A DNA stretch of 64,000 nucleotides from Stomorhina lunata (Eukaryota > Arthropoda > Insecta > Diptera > Rhiniidae): the NCBI GenBank assembly GCA_933228675.1, contig OW121743.1, positions 94,179,998 through 94,243,997 of the forward strand, written 5' to 3'. Made by a program: the position numbers and the translations under genes. How positions within the stretch are numbered: the stretch's first letter is position 1; each line of letters begins with the position of its first letter. The notes beneath the pieces were generated by a model. That model was not told the DNA's origin, made no database searches, and saw only the letters and a program-made list of their open reading frames with translations. This document shows positions 24,095 through 36,660 of this stretch, in pieces.

Positions 24095-25125
24095 ATAATA
24101 AAGGAAAATTTTTGAGGCTCTAAAAACTCGATGTAAAATATTTCTATGCAAAATTTTTAAATCAAATTTTCAATGTAAAATTTTCATATAGAAAATTTTT
24201 GTAGTAAATTTTCGAAATGAAAAAATTTTTCAATAGAAAATTGTCAATAAAAAATTTTCGATGTTAAAGTTTTGTAAGGAAAATATATTTTTCAAAATAA
24301 AAAGGAAATATAAATTTTTCTATAGAAAATTTTCAATGTAATATTTTTATATAAAATTTTTTTATAAAGAATGTTTGACGTAAAGTTATTCTATAGAAAA
24401 TTTTCGCTTTAAAATTATTCTATAGAAAAATAAAAACTTTAGATGTAAAATTTTTCCATTAAAATTTTCGATGTAAAATTTTTTTATAGAAAACTTTTGA
24501 TGTGAAATTTTTTTATGCAAAATTTTCAGTGCAAAATTTTTCTAAAGAAATTTTTCAATATAAAATTTTCGATGTAAAATTTTTCTTTAAAAAATTTTTG
24601 ATATAAAATTTTTCTATAGAAAATTGCTGATGTAAAATTTTTCTGCAGAAGATCTTCGATGTAAAATTTTTCTATAGAAAATTTTCGATGTAAAATTTTT
24701 CTATATAAGATTTTTGATGTAAAATTTTTCTATAGAAATTTTCGATATAAAATTTTTCTATAGAAAATTTTCGATGTAAAATTTTTGTGAGGAAAATGAT
24801 CAATGTAAAATTTTTCTATAGAATATTTTCAATGTAAAATTTTTCTGTCGAAAATTTTCAATGCAAAAGATTTTCTATAGAAAATTATCAATGTAAAATT
24901 TTTTTGTAGAGAATAATCAAAGTAAAATTTTTCTAAAGAAAATTATCAATGTTAGTTAATTAGTTAATTTAATTAAATTTTACTGTAAAAAATGTGACTC
25001 AAGTCTTTGTATTAATAATTTTAGACATTAAAAAATTGCGAAAATTTTTTTTTTCTATAGAAAATTTTTTCATTGTAAAATTTTTCTAAAAAAATAAATT
25101 TAATATAAAATTTTTGTAAAGAAAA
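24095..25125 (-). repeat. 29 bp minisatellite array, inverted copy of the 20.3-23.3 kb unit
   Basis: Plus-strand units read TTTTCGATGTAAAA followed by TTTTTCTATAGAAAA, the reverse complement of the unit at 20.3-23.3 kb. The clearest part is about 24,600-24,790; the rest is diverged. A short non-array island interrupts at about 24,945-25,025. Confidence 0.9.
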
Positions 25126-25272
25126 AGAATTAGGAACAATCCTCCTGATGTGATGGTCTAACCAACCATCGAAACGCGTCAACGAAAAATTTCCCCACGA
25201 ACATTTTTTGGTTTTATTAAAAAATGATTTATAACAATTATAAATAATTGTAATGAATTGGGATCTTAGTGC
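25126..25272 (+). repeat. Island related to the foldback element at 45.7 kb
   Basis: At 25,132-25,172 the sequence shares CTCCTGA, GATGG and CTAACCAA, in the same order and spacing, with the right arm of the foldback element at 45,822-45,856. I do not see a matching left arm here, so this may be a truncated copy. Like the 45.7 kb copy, it lies at or in minisatellite sequence. Confidence 0.45.
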
Positions 25273-26805
25273 AATACACTACAGTAAAACTTTTTAATGA
25301 AACATTTTAATGAAAAATTTTAATTTAAAACTTTTCCATAGAAAGTTTTTCTACAAAAACTTTCTGACAAAAAAAGTAGCAAAGTTGTTCTGGAAATGAA
25401 AATATCCTATACAAATTTTTCTATAGAATGAAAGCCTTGAATTACAAATTTTTCTGTGCAATCAAAACATTATTTTTGATTTTCAAAGAAAAGCAGGATA
25501 AATTTAAATATAAAATTTGTAATTTAACAAATTTCATAGAAAATTGTTGAACAAAACATTTTTATAAACAATTTTTTAATACAAAAATTTTTATAGAAAA
25601 TAAAAATTTGTATAGACAAATTTTCGAGATAAACATTTTTCGGAATAAAAATTTTTCAGAAAAAAAATTTTTCAGTAAAAAATTTTCCGTAATAAAAATG
25701 TTAATAGAAATTCGATATACAAATTTTTTTTTGAAAGTTTTTAATAATAAACATTTTTATCGAAACTTTTTCGTTACAAAATTTATATAGAAAATTTTTC
25801 GGAATAAAAATGTTTATAGAACATTTTTTGGTAAAAAAATTTTTATAGAAAAGTTTTCTTTATAAAAATTTTTATAGTAAATATTTCGATATAAAAATTT
25901 GTATGGAAAGTTTTTTCGAATAAAAAAAATATATATAATTTTTTTGTATAAACATTTTTATAGATATTTTTTGGTATACATTTTTTTTAGAAAATTTTTC
26001 GCTATACAAATTTTTAAAGTAAATATTTGGTTATACAAATTTTTATAGAAAATTTTTCGGTATAAACATTTTTAAAGAAAATTTTTAGGTATAAAAATTT
26101 TTAAAGAAAATATTTCGATATAAAATCTTTTATAGAAAATTTTTCGTTATAAAATTTTATAGAAAATTTTTCTGTATAAAAATTTTTATAGAAAATTTTT
26201 CGGTATAAAAATTTTTATAGAAAATTTTTCGGTATAAAGATTTTTATAGAAAATTTTTCGGTATAAAAGTTTTGAAGAAAATATTTCGCTATGGAAATTT
26301 TTTTTCAAAATTTTTAGGTATAACATTTTGTAGAGAAAATTTTTTGGTATACAAATTTTTATATATAATTTTTCGTTTAAAAATTTTTATAGAATATTTT
26401 TTGGTACACACATTTTTTTAGAACATTTTAGATATTAAAATTATGTAGTATAACAATTTTATAGAAAATTTTTTGGTATAAAAATTTTTATAGAAAATTT
26501 TTCGATATAAAAGTTTGCATAAACAAATTTTTTGGTATAAAAATTTTAGTTAATTTTTCGATATGAAATTTACATAGAAAAATTTTCGGTATAGACATTT
26601 TTATAGAAAATCTTTTCGTATATGATTTTTAAAGAAAATTTTTCGGTATAAAAATATTCATAGACAATTTTTTCATATAAAATTATTTAAAGAAATTTTT
26701 TTAAATTTAAAATAATCATAGAAAATTTTTTATAAATTAAAATATATATACGTATTAAAAAAAGCCACAGAATACTTTTCGAGATAAAATTATTTTCAGA
26801 AAGTC
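25273..26805 (+). repeat. 29 bp minisatellite array with CGGTATAAAAA spacer
   Basis: Units of 29 bp: GAAAATTTTTCGGTATAAAAA followed by TTTTTATA. The best stretch is about 26,160-26,280 and both ends are eroded. The CTATAG core is reduced to TTATAG in this family, so it is a derived relative. The exact reverse complement of the unit is found at 29.4-31.1 kb. Confidence 0.9.
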
Positions 26806-29435
26806 TTTTGTTTGGACCCATAAGGGGGCCTTTATTTTTCTTGTATCATCATAATATTCCCTAAAATTGTACAGCGTGATTATGGCATGTTATGATGTGT
26901 TTAGTTGGTAATAACGGCTTCTGTTTGGAATAACAAAAACCCACTTGTATTCTAACAGAGAAATTGTTTTGAAATATTTCTGTGAAAATACTTCAATAAA
27001 CATCCACAATCTCCCTCGCATACATCCAAATTCTAACACATACTCACACATTCATACACATAATCTCCAGCAACAAAAAATAAAACTAAATATATTCAAC
27101 AATACTTTGAGGCATCGTCTATGGCTCAACGCTTTGACCACATCTATGCATTATATGATGGTTAGAAAGCAAAAAAAATAAAAATAATAATAAAAGTAGC
27201 TTTAGAAAAAAAAGGATTTTAGTTTGTGGCTATTTCAATTTTTGTTGCATTTTACTTAATTCTTTTTCTATAAATAAAATGAAATATTTGTTACATGCTA
27301 AAAACTCTAACCAAACCGAAAAAGAGATAGAAAAAAATTTTGAAAAATAACTATTTAAAACTAAACAGAAACCAAAAATATTTATGGTTTAAAAATGATT
27401 TAAATAAAAACTTTTTAATACAGGAAATAGATGAGCTAAAATTAAATTCTTTTTAAATTCTCTATTAAATGTAACCTTTAGTTTTAAATGCACATAAAAA
27501 CACTTTTATATGCCATCCACTAACACATTTAAAACTGCAATTAAATGGAGTTTTTTCATTCATTTTTGGTTGTTTGTTATTTCAAGTGGCTTTATAACGC
27601 GCTTTATAAACTTGCGTGATGTCACGTTTTGCTTGTTAAACTAAACCAACAAATATTACACAAATACGACTTGTACTTTGGAAACTACCGCCACCTCCTC
27701 TACTTTAACTTATACTACTCTTCAGTAGTTTTTTTCGACAATCAACAGTTTTTTTTTTTTGGCGGGGGGACAAAAGTTAAACGAAATTTCTTTTACAAGA
27801 CGAAAGCACCATCATGCTCTCGAGAACATCAACAAAGGCTGGGAAAAAGTTCCAAAACTGAAAGTTTTGTTAAATGCTTAATTGCTTTGTTAAAGCACAG
27901 TGGGTTAATAATATATGTACATATCAAACAAAATTACTGAAATTTATTTTTGTCACTGTAGGAAAGAAAATTCGGCAAAGAATAATAAATTTAAAAACAC
28001 TTCTTTACAAATTTTGAAAGATTAAAAACGAATAAATTTTTAAAATATTTTACAATACTAAAACCAAGAGCTGTTAAATTTTATAACTTACTTGTATTTT
28101 TTCCTTAAATTAACTCTTTACTTATTTGCTTTTTTCTTTTTTTGACCCACTGTTCCTACATTTATTCAACAACATAAGAATTTAGCATACAATCGAAGAA
28201 AACACGGGCGTAACATTTATTTACATTCCTGTACATAAGTGGAAATCATTAGTGTTGCATACTTACCGGAACATATTCAAACACACTACGAGGCGTATGA
28301 GAAACTTTTAATTGTTCATTAAAATAATGTTACTCATACTCATGTTTAACGAACTACATAATACAACAACTACAATACAGGAACAAGAAAACAAAAAACA
28401 TTTCCTTTACTTTAGCAAAATGTATTATTTTTCCTTTCTTAAAACTTGTATAAGAATTCTAAATTGGCTTCTTGCCTTAAATTTATTTTTTTTTTTTCAC
28501 TTACTTCCAAGTCAACTATAAAATTGCACTTTTAGCTTTTATTTAACCACACATTTTTGCCACCAACTTATGTTTCTAACCAAAATCGAAATATAAAAAG
28601 AAAATGTGGCAAGAAATAAATCTGTTCGGCTGTTATTACTTAAGTGTGTAATTTAATGGAAAATCACTAGTTGTAATTTTTCTTGTCATAACTCTTTCTC
28701 ACACTCTCTCTCCCTTTCCGGGTCTTCTCCTGTTGCATGTCACAGCCAGTGAGTAAAGTTTTGCTGTAAATTAATGGCAAATGCATTATAATACAATTAC
28801 TTTTGGGAAAACAAGAAACATGATTGAATTGAATTTTACCAAGACCAAAGGAAATTGTACTGAAAATTACTAATAGTTTAAGTTCTTTTTGTGTGAAAGC
28901 TATAAGTTTGATTAAAATTAAACAAGTAGTTAAGTATGGAGTTATATAGAATTTTAAATGAAGAAAATTGTAAAAAAGTTATTTAATACTTTTAAATTAA
29001 AAAATCACTTTACAAATTAAGGAAGCATGGATTAATAATAATAAGATAAAGCCAAAGTAAAAGACTTCAAAAGTAGATTAAGTGTACGTATTTTGGTATA
29101 GGCTGGTAATGTTGTATATAAAATGTTATCTTAAACTTAAAATATAAGTTCTAAATAGAGTATTATATATAGGAAATTACTCCATATATGTAGCTATTGC
29201 ATAATATAAAGATATTACTCTTTCATACATTGACCTGCCATATGGTAGTTTTGAAAACTCAATAAAAAGGAAGTATATAGCTGTTACTCTAATTCAGAAA
29301 CAAATATTAAAGACGATTATTCAATCAGAGAAAGTTAGGCATACATACGTGCTCATGACATGTATGTTGGCTTAGACACGTATATTTTTATCATTGCTTT
29401 TTCTTCTTCTGTTATCCTTGACTCCCAGTCATAGG
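26806..29435. other. A/T-rich non-coding spacer between inverted CGGTATAAAAA arrays
   Basis: A 2.6 kb non-repetitive segment. A 103-codon plus frame at 27,629-27,940 spans a T run followed by GGCGGGGGG, has no domain I recognise and is not convincing as an exon. Frames at 26,945-27,181 and 28,312-28,521 are likewise unrecognised. No RNA gene is supported. Confidence 0.6.
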
Positions 29436-31090
29436 TCCTCATAGAGAAATTTTTATATCAAATATTTCGATATAAACATTTTTGACACAAAAAATTTTCT
29501 AGAGAAATTTTTTCGATACAAAACATTTTTATAACAAAAAATTTTCTATAAACATTTTTATAACAAAAAATTTTCTATAAAAATTTTTATAAAGAAAACT
29601 TTTCTTTAAAAAATTATATACCGAAAAATTTTCTTAAAAAATTTTGTAACCTAAACATTCTATAAAAATAAAAAACAAATTTTCTATCAAATTTTTTATT
29701 TAAGAACTTTTATATTAAAATTTAATACCGAAAATTTTTCTATCAAAAATTTTATACCGAAAAACTATCTATAAAAGTTTTTGTAACAAAAACTTTTCTA
29801 TAAAAATTTTTATATCGAGACATTTTTTATAAAAATATTTATACCGAAAAACTTTTATACCGCAAAAATTTCTATAAAAACTGTTATATCGCAAAAATTT
29901 CTTAAAAATTTTTAAACAAAAAATTTTCTTAAAAAATTTTATACCGAAAAATTTTCTTAAAAATTTTTATACCGAAAAATTTTCTTAAAAATTTTTATAC
30001 CAAAAAATTTTCTTAAAAATTTTTATACCAAAAAATTTTCTATAAAAATATTTATACAGAAAAATTTTCCCGAAAAATTTTTGTAACGAAACATTTTCTA
30101 TAAAAAATTTTATAAGTAAAAATTTTTCATAAAAGTTTTTATAACGAAAAATTTTCTATAAAAATGTTTATACTGAAAAATTTTCTATAAAAAATTTTAT
30201 ACCTGAAATGATAGAATCTGATTATATTTATACCGAAAACTTTTCTATCAAAATTTGTATACTGTAACATTTTCTATAAAAATTTTTATACCGAAAAATT
30301 TTCTATAAAAATTTTTATACCGAAAAATTTTCTATAAAAATTTTTATACCGAAAAATTTTCTATAAAAATTTTTATACCGAAAAATTTTCTATAAAAATT
30401 TTTTTAACCGAAAAATTTTCTACAAAAATTTTTATACCGAAAATTTTTCTATAAAAATTTGTATATCGAAAAATTTTCGATTTTTTTTTTCAACTTTTTC
30501 GTTTAAAAACTTTTATACAGAAAAATTTTCTAAACAACTTTTTGCTATAAAAATTTTTTACCAAAAATTTTCTTAAAAATTTTTATACCAAACAATTTTC
30601 TATAAAAATTTTTATACTGAAAAATTTTCTAGAAAAAATTTTATACCGAAAAATTTTCTATAAAAATTTTTATAACGAAAAATTTTCGATTTTTTTCCAA
30701 CTTTTTTGTTTAACAATTTTTATACCGAAAAGTTTTCTAAACAACTTTTTGGTATAAAAATTTTTTACCAAAAAATTTTCTTAAAAACTTTTATACCAAA
30801 AAATTTTCTATAAACATTTTTATACTGAAAAATTTTCTAGAAAAATTTTTAAACCGAAATATTTTCTATAAAAATGTTTAAATCGAAAAATTTTCTATAA
30901 AACTTTTTATGACGAAAAATTTTCTATAAAAGTTTTTATAAAGAAAAATTTTCCATAAAAATTATTATACCGAAAAATTTGTATACTATAAAATTTTATA
31001 TAAAAAAAATTTTAAACCAAAAACTTTTCAAGATAAATTTTTTACCAAAAATTTTTCTATAAAAATTTGTTTACCGAAAAATTTTCTATT
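29436..31090 (-). repeat. 29 bp minisatellite array, inverted copy of the 25.3-26.8 kb unit
   Basis: Plus-strand units read TTTTCTATAAAAA followed by TTTTTATACCGAAAAA, the reverse complement of the array at 25.3-26.8 kb. Five or six nearly perfect units lie at about 30,260-30,430. An unusual segment containing TTTTCGATTTTTTT and CAACTTTTT occurs twice, 209 bases apart (30,478 and 30,687), marking a duplication of about seven units. Confidence 0.92.
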
Positions 31091-32790
31091 ATAATTGTTT
31101 TGATACAAAAAACTTTCTATACAATTTTTTTTGATAAAAAAATTATAATTTTTTTTTATACAAAAAAATATAATTTTTGTTTGGATCAAAAAATTTTTTA
31201 TAGAATTTTTTTTGATGCAAAAAAATTTCTATAGAATTTTTTTTTTGATGCAAAAAATTTTGTAAAGATTTTGTTGGTACAAAAAATTTTCTAGAGAAAT
31301 TTTTTTGATACAAAAAATTTTTTAGAGAAATTTTTTTGATACAAACAATTTTCTAGAGAAATTTTTTTGATACAAAAAATTTTCTAGAGAAATTTTTTTA
31401 ATACAAAAAATTTTCTAGGGAAATTTTTTTAATACAAAAAAATTTCAAGAGAAATTTTTTTTATACAAAAAATTTTCTAGAGACATTGTTTTTGATGCAA
31501 GAAATTTTCTAGAGAAATTTTTTTGATGCAAAAAATTTTCTAGAGAAACTTTTTTGAAACAAAAAATTTTCTTGAGAAATTTTTTTGATGCAAAAAATTT
31601 TCTACAGAAATTTTTTGATACAAAAAATTTTTTTGATACCAAAAATTTTCTAGAGAAATTTTTTTGATACAATTTTCTACAGAAATTTTTTGATACAAAA
31701 AATTTTCTATAGAAATTTTTTGATACAAAAAAATTTCTATAGAAATTTTTTGATACAAAAAATTTTCTATAGAAATTTTTTGATACAAAAAATTTTCTAT
31801 AGAAATTTTTTGATACAAAAAATTTTCTATAGAAATTTTTTGATACAAAAAATTTTCTATAGAAATTTTTTGATACAAAAAATTTTCTATAGAAATTTTT
31901 TGATACAAAAAATTTTCTATAGAAATTGTTTGATACAAAAAATTTTCTATAGAAATTTTTTGATACAAAAAATTTTCTATAGAAATTTTTTGATACAAAA
32001 AATTTTCTATAGAAATTTTTTGATACAAAAAATTTTCTATAGAAATTTTTTGATACAAAAAATTTTCTATAGAAATTTTTTAATACAAAAAATTTTCTAT
32101 AGAAATTTTTTGATATAAAAAATGTCCTATAGAAATTTTTTGATACGAATTTTTCAATATTAATTTGTTGATTCAAAAAATTTTCTATACAAATTTTTTG
32201 ATACAGAAAATTTTCGATAGTAATTTTTTGATACAAAAAATTTTCTATATTTTTTGATACAAAAAATTTTTGCAGAAAATTTTTGATACAAAAAATTTTT
32301 ATAGGATTTTTTTTTATACAAAAAATTTTCTATACAAATTTTTCGATACAAAAAATTTTCTATAGGAATTTTTTGATACAAAAAATGTTCTATACAAATT
32401 TTTTGATACAAAAAATTTTCTATAGAAATTTTTTACGAATTTTTCAATATTAATTTGTTGATTCCAAAAATTTTCTATACAAATTTTTTGATACAGAAAA
32501 TGTTCTATAGTAATTTTTTGATACAAAAAATTTTCTATATTTTTTGATACAAAAAATTTTTACAGAAATTTTTTGATACAAAAAATTTTTATTGGAATTT
32601 TTTTATACAAAAAATTTTCTATACAAATTTTTCAATACAAAAAATTTTCTATAGGAATTTTTTGATACAAAAAATTTTCTTAGCGATTTTTTGATACAAA
32701 AAATTTTTTATAGGGATTTTTTGATACAAAAAATTTTCTATAGAAATTTTTTGATACAACAAATTTTTTATAGAAATTTTTTGAAACTAC
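31091..32790 (+). repeat. 30 bp minisatellite array with TTTGATACAAAA spacer
   Basis: Units of 30 bp: TTTTCTATAGAAA followed by TTTTTTGATACAAAAA. From about 31,690 to 32,110 there are about fourteen almost identical units. From 31,290 to 31,680 a 31 bp CTAGAG variant replaces CTATAG. From 32,145 onward irregular units are duplicated 290 bases apart. Frames up to 263 codons stay open on both strands because the period is divisible by three; they are not genes. The GATACAAA spacer looks like a one-step variant of GATAAAAA at 15.2-18.1 kb. Confidence 0.95.
32145..32725. repeat. 290 bp tandem duplication at the array edge
   Basis: ACGAATTTTTCAATATTAAT at 32,145 recurs at 32,435. The same succession follows in both copies: TTGTTGATTC, CTATACAAA, GATACAGAAAAT and a shortened CTATATTTTTTG unit. 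Shared irregularities show one segment of about ten units was duplicated. Confidence 0.85.
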
Positions 32791-34344
32791 CTAGACTGTA
32801 TATACAATGTGCAGTCCATAAAAAAACGAAATATGAACATCAAAAGTTTAGAGAAGTTTTGACAAAATATAAGTCCAGTATTAGTAAGATTTATTTTGGG
32901 TATAAAAATTTGTCAAGAAAAATTATATTATAACCAAATAACAGAAAGTCTTAATAAAAGCCACTTGTTTTGAAAGCTTAATATTATTAACAACTCTAAA
33001 TACCTTAAATACATTTTTGTTCATTTCTAAATCTTAATAGTTATTATTTTTACTCTATTACAAAAACTTTAAACTCTTCAACAAAATATAACATTTATCC
33101 CCAAACCCATATTTATAAAAGCTTGCCCCTCAGAACAAAACCCCAGCTGTTAATATTTCCACAAAGCATTTTAATATCTTTCACGAAAGTGTCCTTTCTT
33201 TATGGCATATGCTAAAACACTCTAACAACAATTATAACCCTTTCAAAAACCATAATTAACACATCATAAATTTATTCTCAAATATTCTTGAGTTTTATTA
33301 AAAACCATGAAACTAAAGATTTTTGTTTTTCTACACACACATACACACACACAACAACAGCTAAAACATTAGTTTTTCTAAACAATAAGAAACTCATTTA
33401 ATCTTTTACTCTTGCCTTCAAATAAAGCAACATAAAAATAAACAAACAAAAACAACTAAAAGCTATGAACAACAACAAGTATAATAATTTTTCATGAAAA
33501 TTCCTCAAGAAACAAAAAAATTTTTTCTATTTAGCCAGGAAGCTCTAAATGAGAATGTAAGTTAAATGAAAAAGGGTTGGCTGTCAAAAAGTTTGTCACA
33601 TAATTACAACCTATTAACAACACCAAATAAATTGTTATTGTTTGTGTTGAGTAAATAATTTACTAAAAGTAAACATATTCACATCTACGATATACACTTA
33701 CATTCACACAAATAGTACGCACATTCCTTGAAACTTGGGCCACTCACACATTCACACACACTTTCGTTTTTTGTGGAGAAACGTTAGACGGAAAAGTCAA
33801 CATTGAATAATACATTACGTTTCACTACAACAACAATAATAATAACAACAACTACCAGAGTAAATTCAACCACAAGTACAACATTGCATTTTATAGCCGT
33901 GTACGGACGTATACACTCACTCCCTCATTGACTTTGTCGTTTACATTAAAATAAGTAGCACGTTTTTCTCGCACTGACATTAAATACAAACAAACACCCA
34001 AGCAAATATTCATATACATCTAAACGAAAAGTTATATTTACGTATACAGATACATTGTACATTTACAATATTAATTTGGTGAGCACAGTGGGTTTAGAGA
34101 AAGGCGTCTCAGCCAAGACTTAAGCTTAAGAATATAAGTCTGTAGTCTGATATCTGAGTATAAGACTGTAAGCTAAATATAAAGATATTGTATGAGTCAA
34201 AGAAACCATGATCGTGTGATTTAACCCCATTGGATTATTTTCTTTTGAGTTATGTTAAATCACATGTCAACGTCAATTAACCATAAAAATGAAATACCTA
34301 GGCATTAATAATGGAAGAGTTATTGACGAAAAACATCCAAAAAT
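32791..34344. other. A/T-rich non-coding spacer with a CA microsatellite
   Basis: Non-repetitive apart from a short CA-rich run at about 33,335-33,358 and scattered CAACAA clusters. No gene is supported. Confidence 0.6.
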
Positions 34345-36660
34345 GTTTCTAAGAAAATTTTATTATCAACAATTTTCCTATAGAATTTTTTTGTGTCAAA
34401 AATTTTTCTAAAAAATAAAGTTTATCAAAAATATTTTTATAGAAATTTTTTTTATCAAAATTTTTTTGTTTATTAAAATTTTTTTGTCAACAATCTTTCT
34501 ATAGTTTTTTTTTATAAAATGTTTTTAAGAATTTTTTTTTGTTTTTTAAATTTTTTCTTTGATAAAAATTTAATAAAAGAAAATTTTATAAAAAATTTTT
34601 CTACAGAAAATTTTTTTATCAAAAATGTTTCTATAGAAAAATGTTTTATCAAAAATGTTTCTACAGAAAATTGTTTATTAAAAATTTTTCTATAGAGATT
34701 TTTGTTTATCAAAAATTATTCTATAGAAAATTTTTTATCAAAAATTTTTCTATAAAAAATATTTCTATAGAATTTCTTTTATCAAAAATTTTTCTATACA
34801 AAATTTTTCTGTTCTATCAATATTTTTTTTTATCAAAAATTTTTCTACAGAAAATTTTTCTTTTTCATTACAAATTTTTCTATAAAAAATGTTTCCTTTT
34901 TATTAAAAATTTTGTATAGAAATTTTTTCCTTTCTATTAAAAATTTTTCTATAGAAAACTTTTCTTCGTTTTTAATTTTTCTAAAGAAAATTTTTAATTT
35001 TTATCAAAAGTTTTTTACAGAAAATTTTTCTTCTTTATAAAAAATCTATTCTATTTCTCTATAAAAATTTTTTTATCATAACGTTTCTATAAAAAAATTT
35101 TTTATCAAAAATTTTTCTATGGAAAATTTTTCTTTTTCGTTAAAATTTTTTTTTTTAATTTTTCTAAATAAAATTTTTTATTTTTATCAAAAATTTTTAT
35201 ACAGAAAATTTTTCCTTTTTATAATAAATCTATTCTATTTCTTCGATAGAAATTTTTTTATCAAAACTTTTCTATACAATTTTTTTTATCCAAAATTTTT
35301 CTATAGAAATTTTTTTACCAAAAATGTATCTATAAAAAAATTTCATATGAAAAATGTTTCTATAGAAAGTTTTGTTATCAAAAATTTTTCTATAGAAAAT
35401 TTTGATACCGAAAATTTTTCTATAGAAAATTTTTTTATCAAAAATTCTCTACATAAAAATGGGTTTCTAAAATTTTTCTATAGAAAATTGTTTTATTAAA
35501 AATCATCCCAAAAAGGTTCTATTCCTTATTTTGAAATATTGTTGTCAAAAATTCTAAAGAATTTTTTTATTACATAGTTTCTACATAAATTTTTTTATTT
35601 CAAAAATGTTTTTTTTTTTAAATGTTATTTTTTTTCGAACAGAAATTTTTTTTATAAATATTTTTTTTTACAAAACTTTTTCTATAAAAAATTTTTCTAT
35701 AGAAAATTTTTTCTCCTTCATCAAAAATTTTTCTATAGAAATTATTTTTTATAGAAATGTTTCTTTATGTTTTTTATCAAAAAAGTTTCTATACAAAATT
35801 TGTTTTTATCAAAAATGTTTCTAAAGAAAATTTTTTTTATCAAAAATTTTACTATAGAAAATTTTTTTATCCAAAACGTATCTATTCTTTATTTTTGAAT
35901 ATTTTTTTAAAAATGTTTCTAAAGAAATTTCTTTTAATAAAAGGTTTCTATAGAAATTATTTTAATGAAAAATTTTTCCTTAGAAAATTTTTTTATCAAA
36001 AATTTATCTATACAAAATTTATTTATCGGAAGTTTTTTTTTAGAAAAAATTTTTATTAATAAATATTTTTCTATGCAAAATTTTTTGTATAAATGTTTTT
36101 TTACAAAAATTTTTCTATGGAAATTTTTTTTATCAAAAATTTTTCTAGAAAATTTTTCTTTTTTTATCAAAAATTTTTCTAGAAAATTTTTCTTTTTTTA
36201 TAAAAAATTTTTCTATATAAAATTTTTTTGTCAAAAACTTTTCTATATAAAATTTCTTATCAAAAATTTTTCTATATACAATTTTTATCAAACAATTTTC
36301 TGTTAAAATTTTTTTATTAACAATTTTTCTATAGAACATTTTTTTATCAAAAATTTTTCTATATAAAATTGTTTTCTATAAATAATTTTTTATCAAAAAT
36401 TTTTCATACAAAATTTTTTTATCAAATTTTTTTTTTTTTATTATTAAAAATTTTTCTATAGAAAATTTTTCTTTTATAAAATTTTTGTATAGAAAATTTT
36501 TTTATTTTTATCAAAAATTTTTCTATAGAAAAGTTTTTTTTAATCGAAAATTTTTACAGAAAAATAGTTTATAGAAAAATTTTCCAGAAAAAATATTTTG
36601 ATAAAAAAGTTTTGTACACATAAAAAAATGTTTTATCGAAATGATTTCTACAGAAAAATT
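34345..36660 (-). repeat. Degenerate 28-30 bp minisatellite array, inverted copy of the 15.2-18.1 kb unit
   Basis: Plus-strand units read TTTTTATCAAAAA followed by TTTTTCTATAGAAAA, the reverse complement of the 15.2-18.1 kb unit. It is more diverged than its partner, with frequent length changes in the T runs. Relatively clean units lie at about 34,690-34,760, 35,370-35,440 and 36,330-36,370. Frames on both strands within it are repeat translations. Confidence 0.88.

Noticed and set aside
27629..27940. 103-codon plus-strand frame as a possible exon or small gene
   Set aside because: Translation spans a T run and G run, contains no recognisable domain and is isolated. It is compatible with chance.
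31445..32236. 263-codon minus-strand open frame, and similar long frames at 17,271-17,942, 31,540-32,058 and 31,690-32,118
   Set aside because: They lie wholly in 30 bp tandem arrays. A period divisible by three keeps frames open on both strands and gives only iterations such as KNFYRKFFVS. No start context, domain or codon bias supports a protein.
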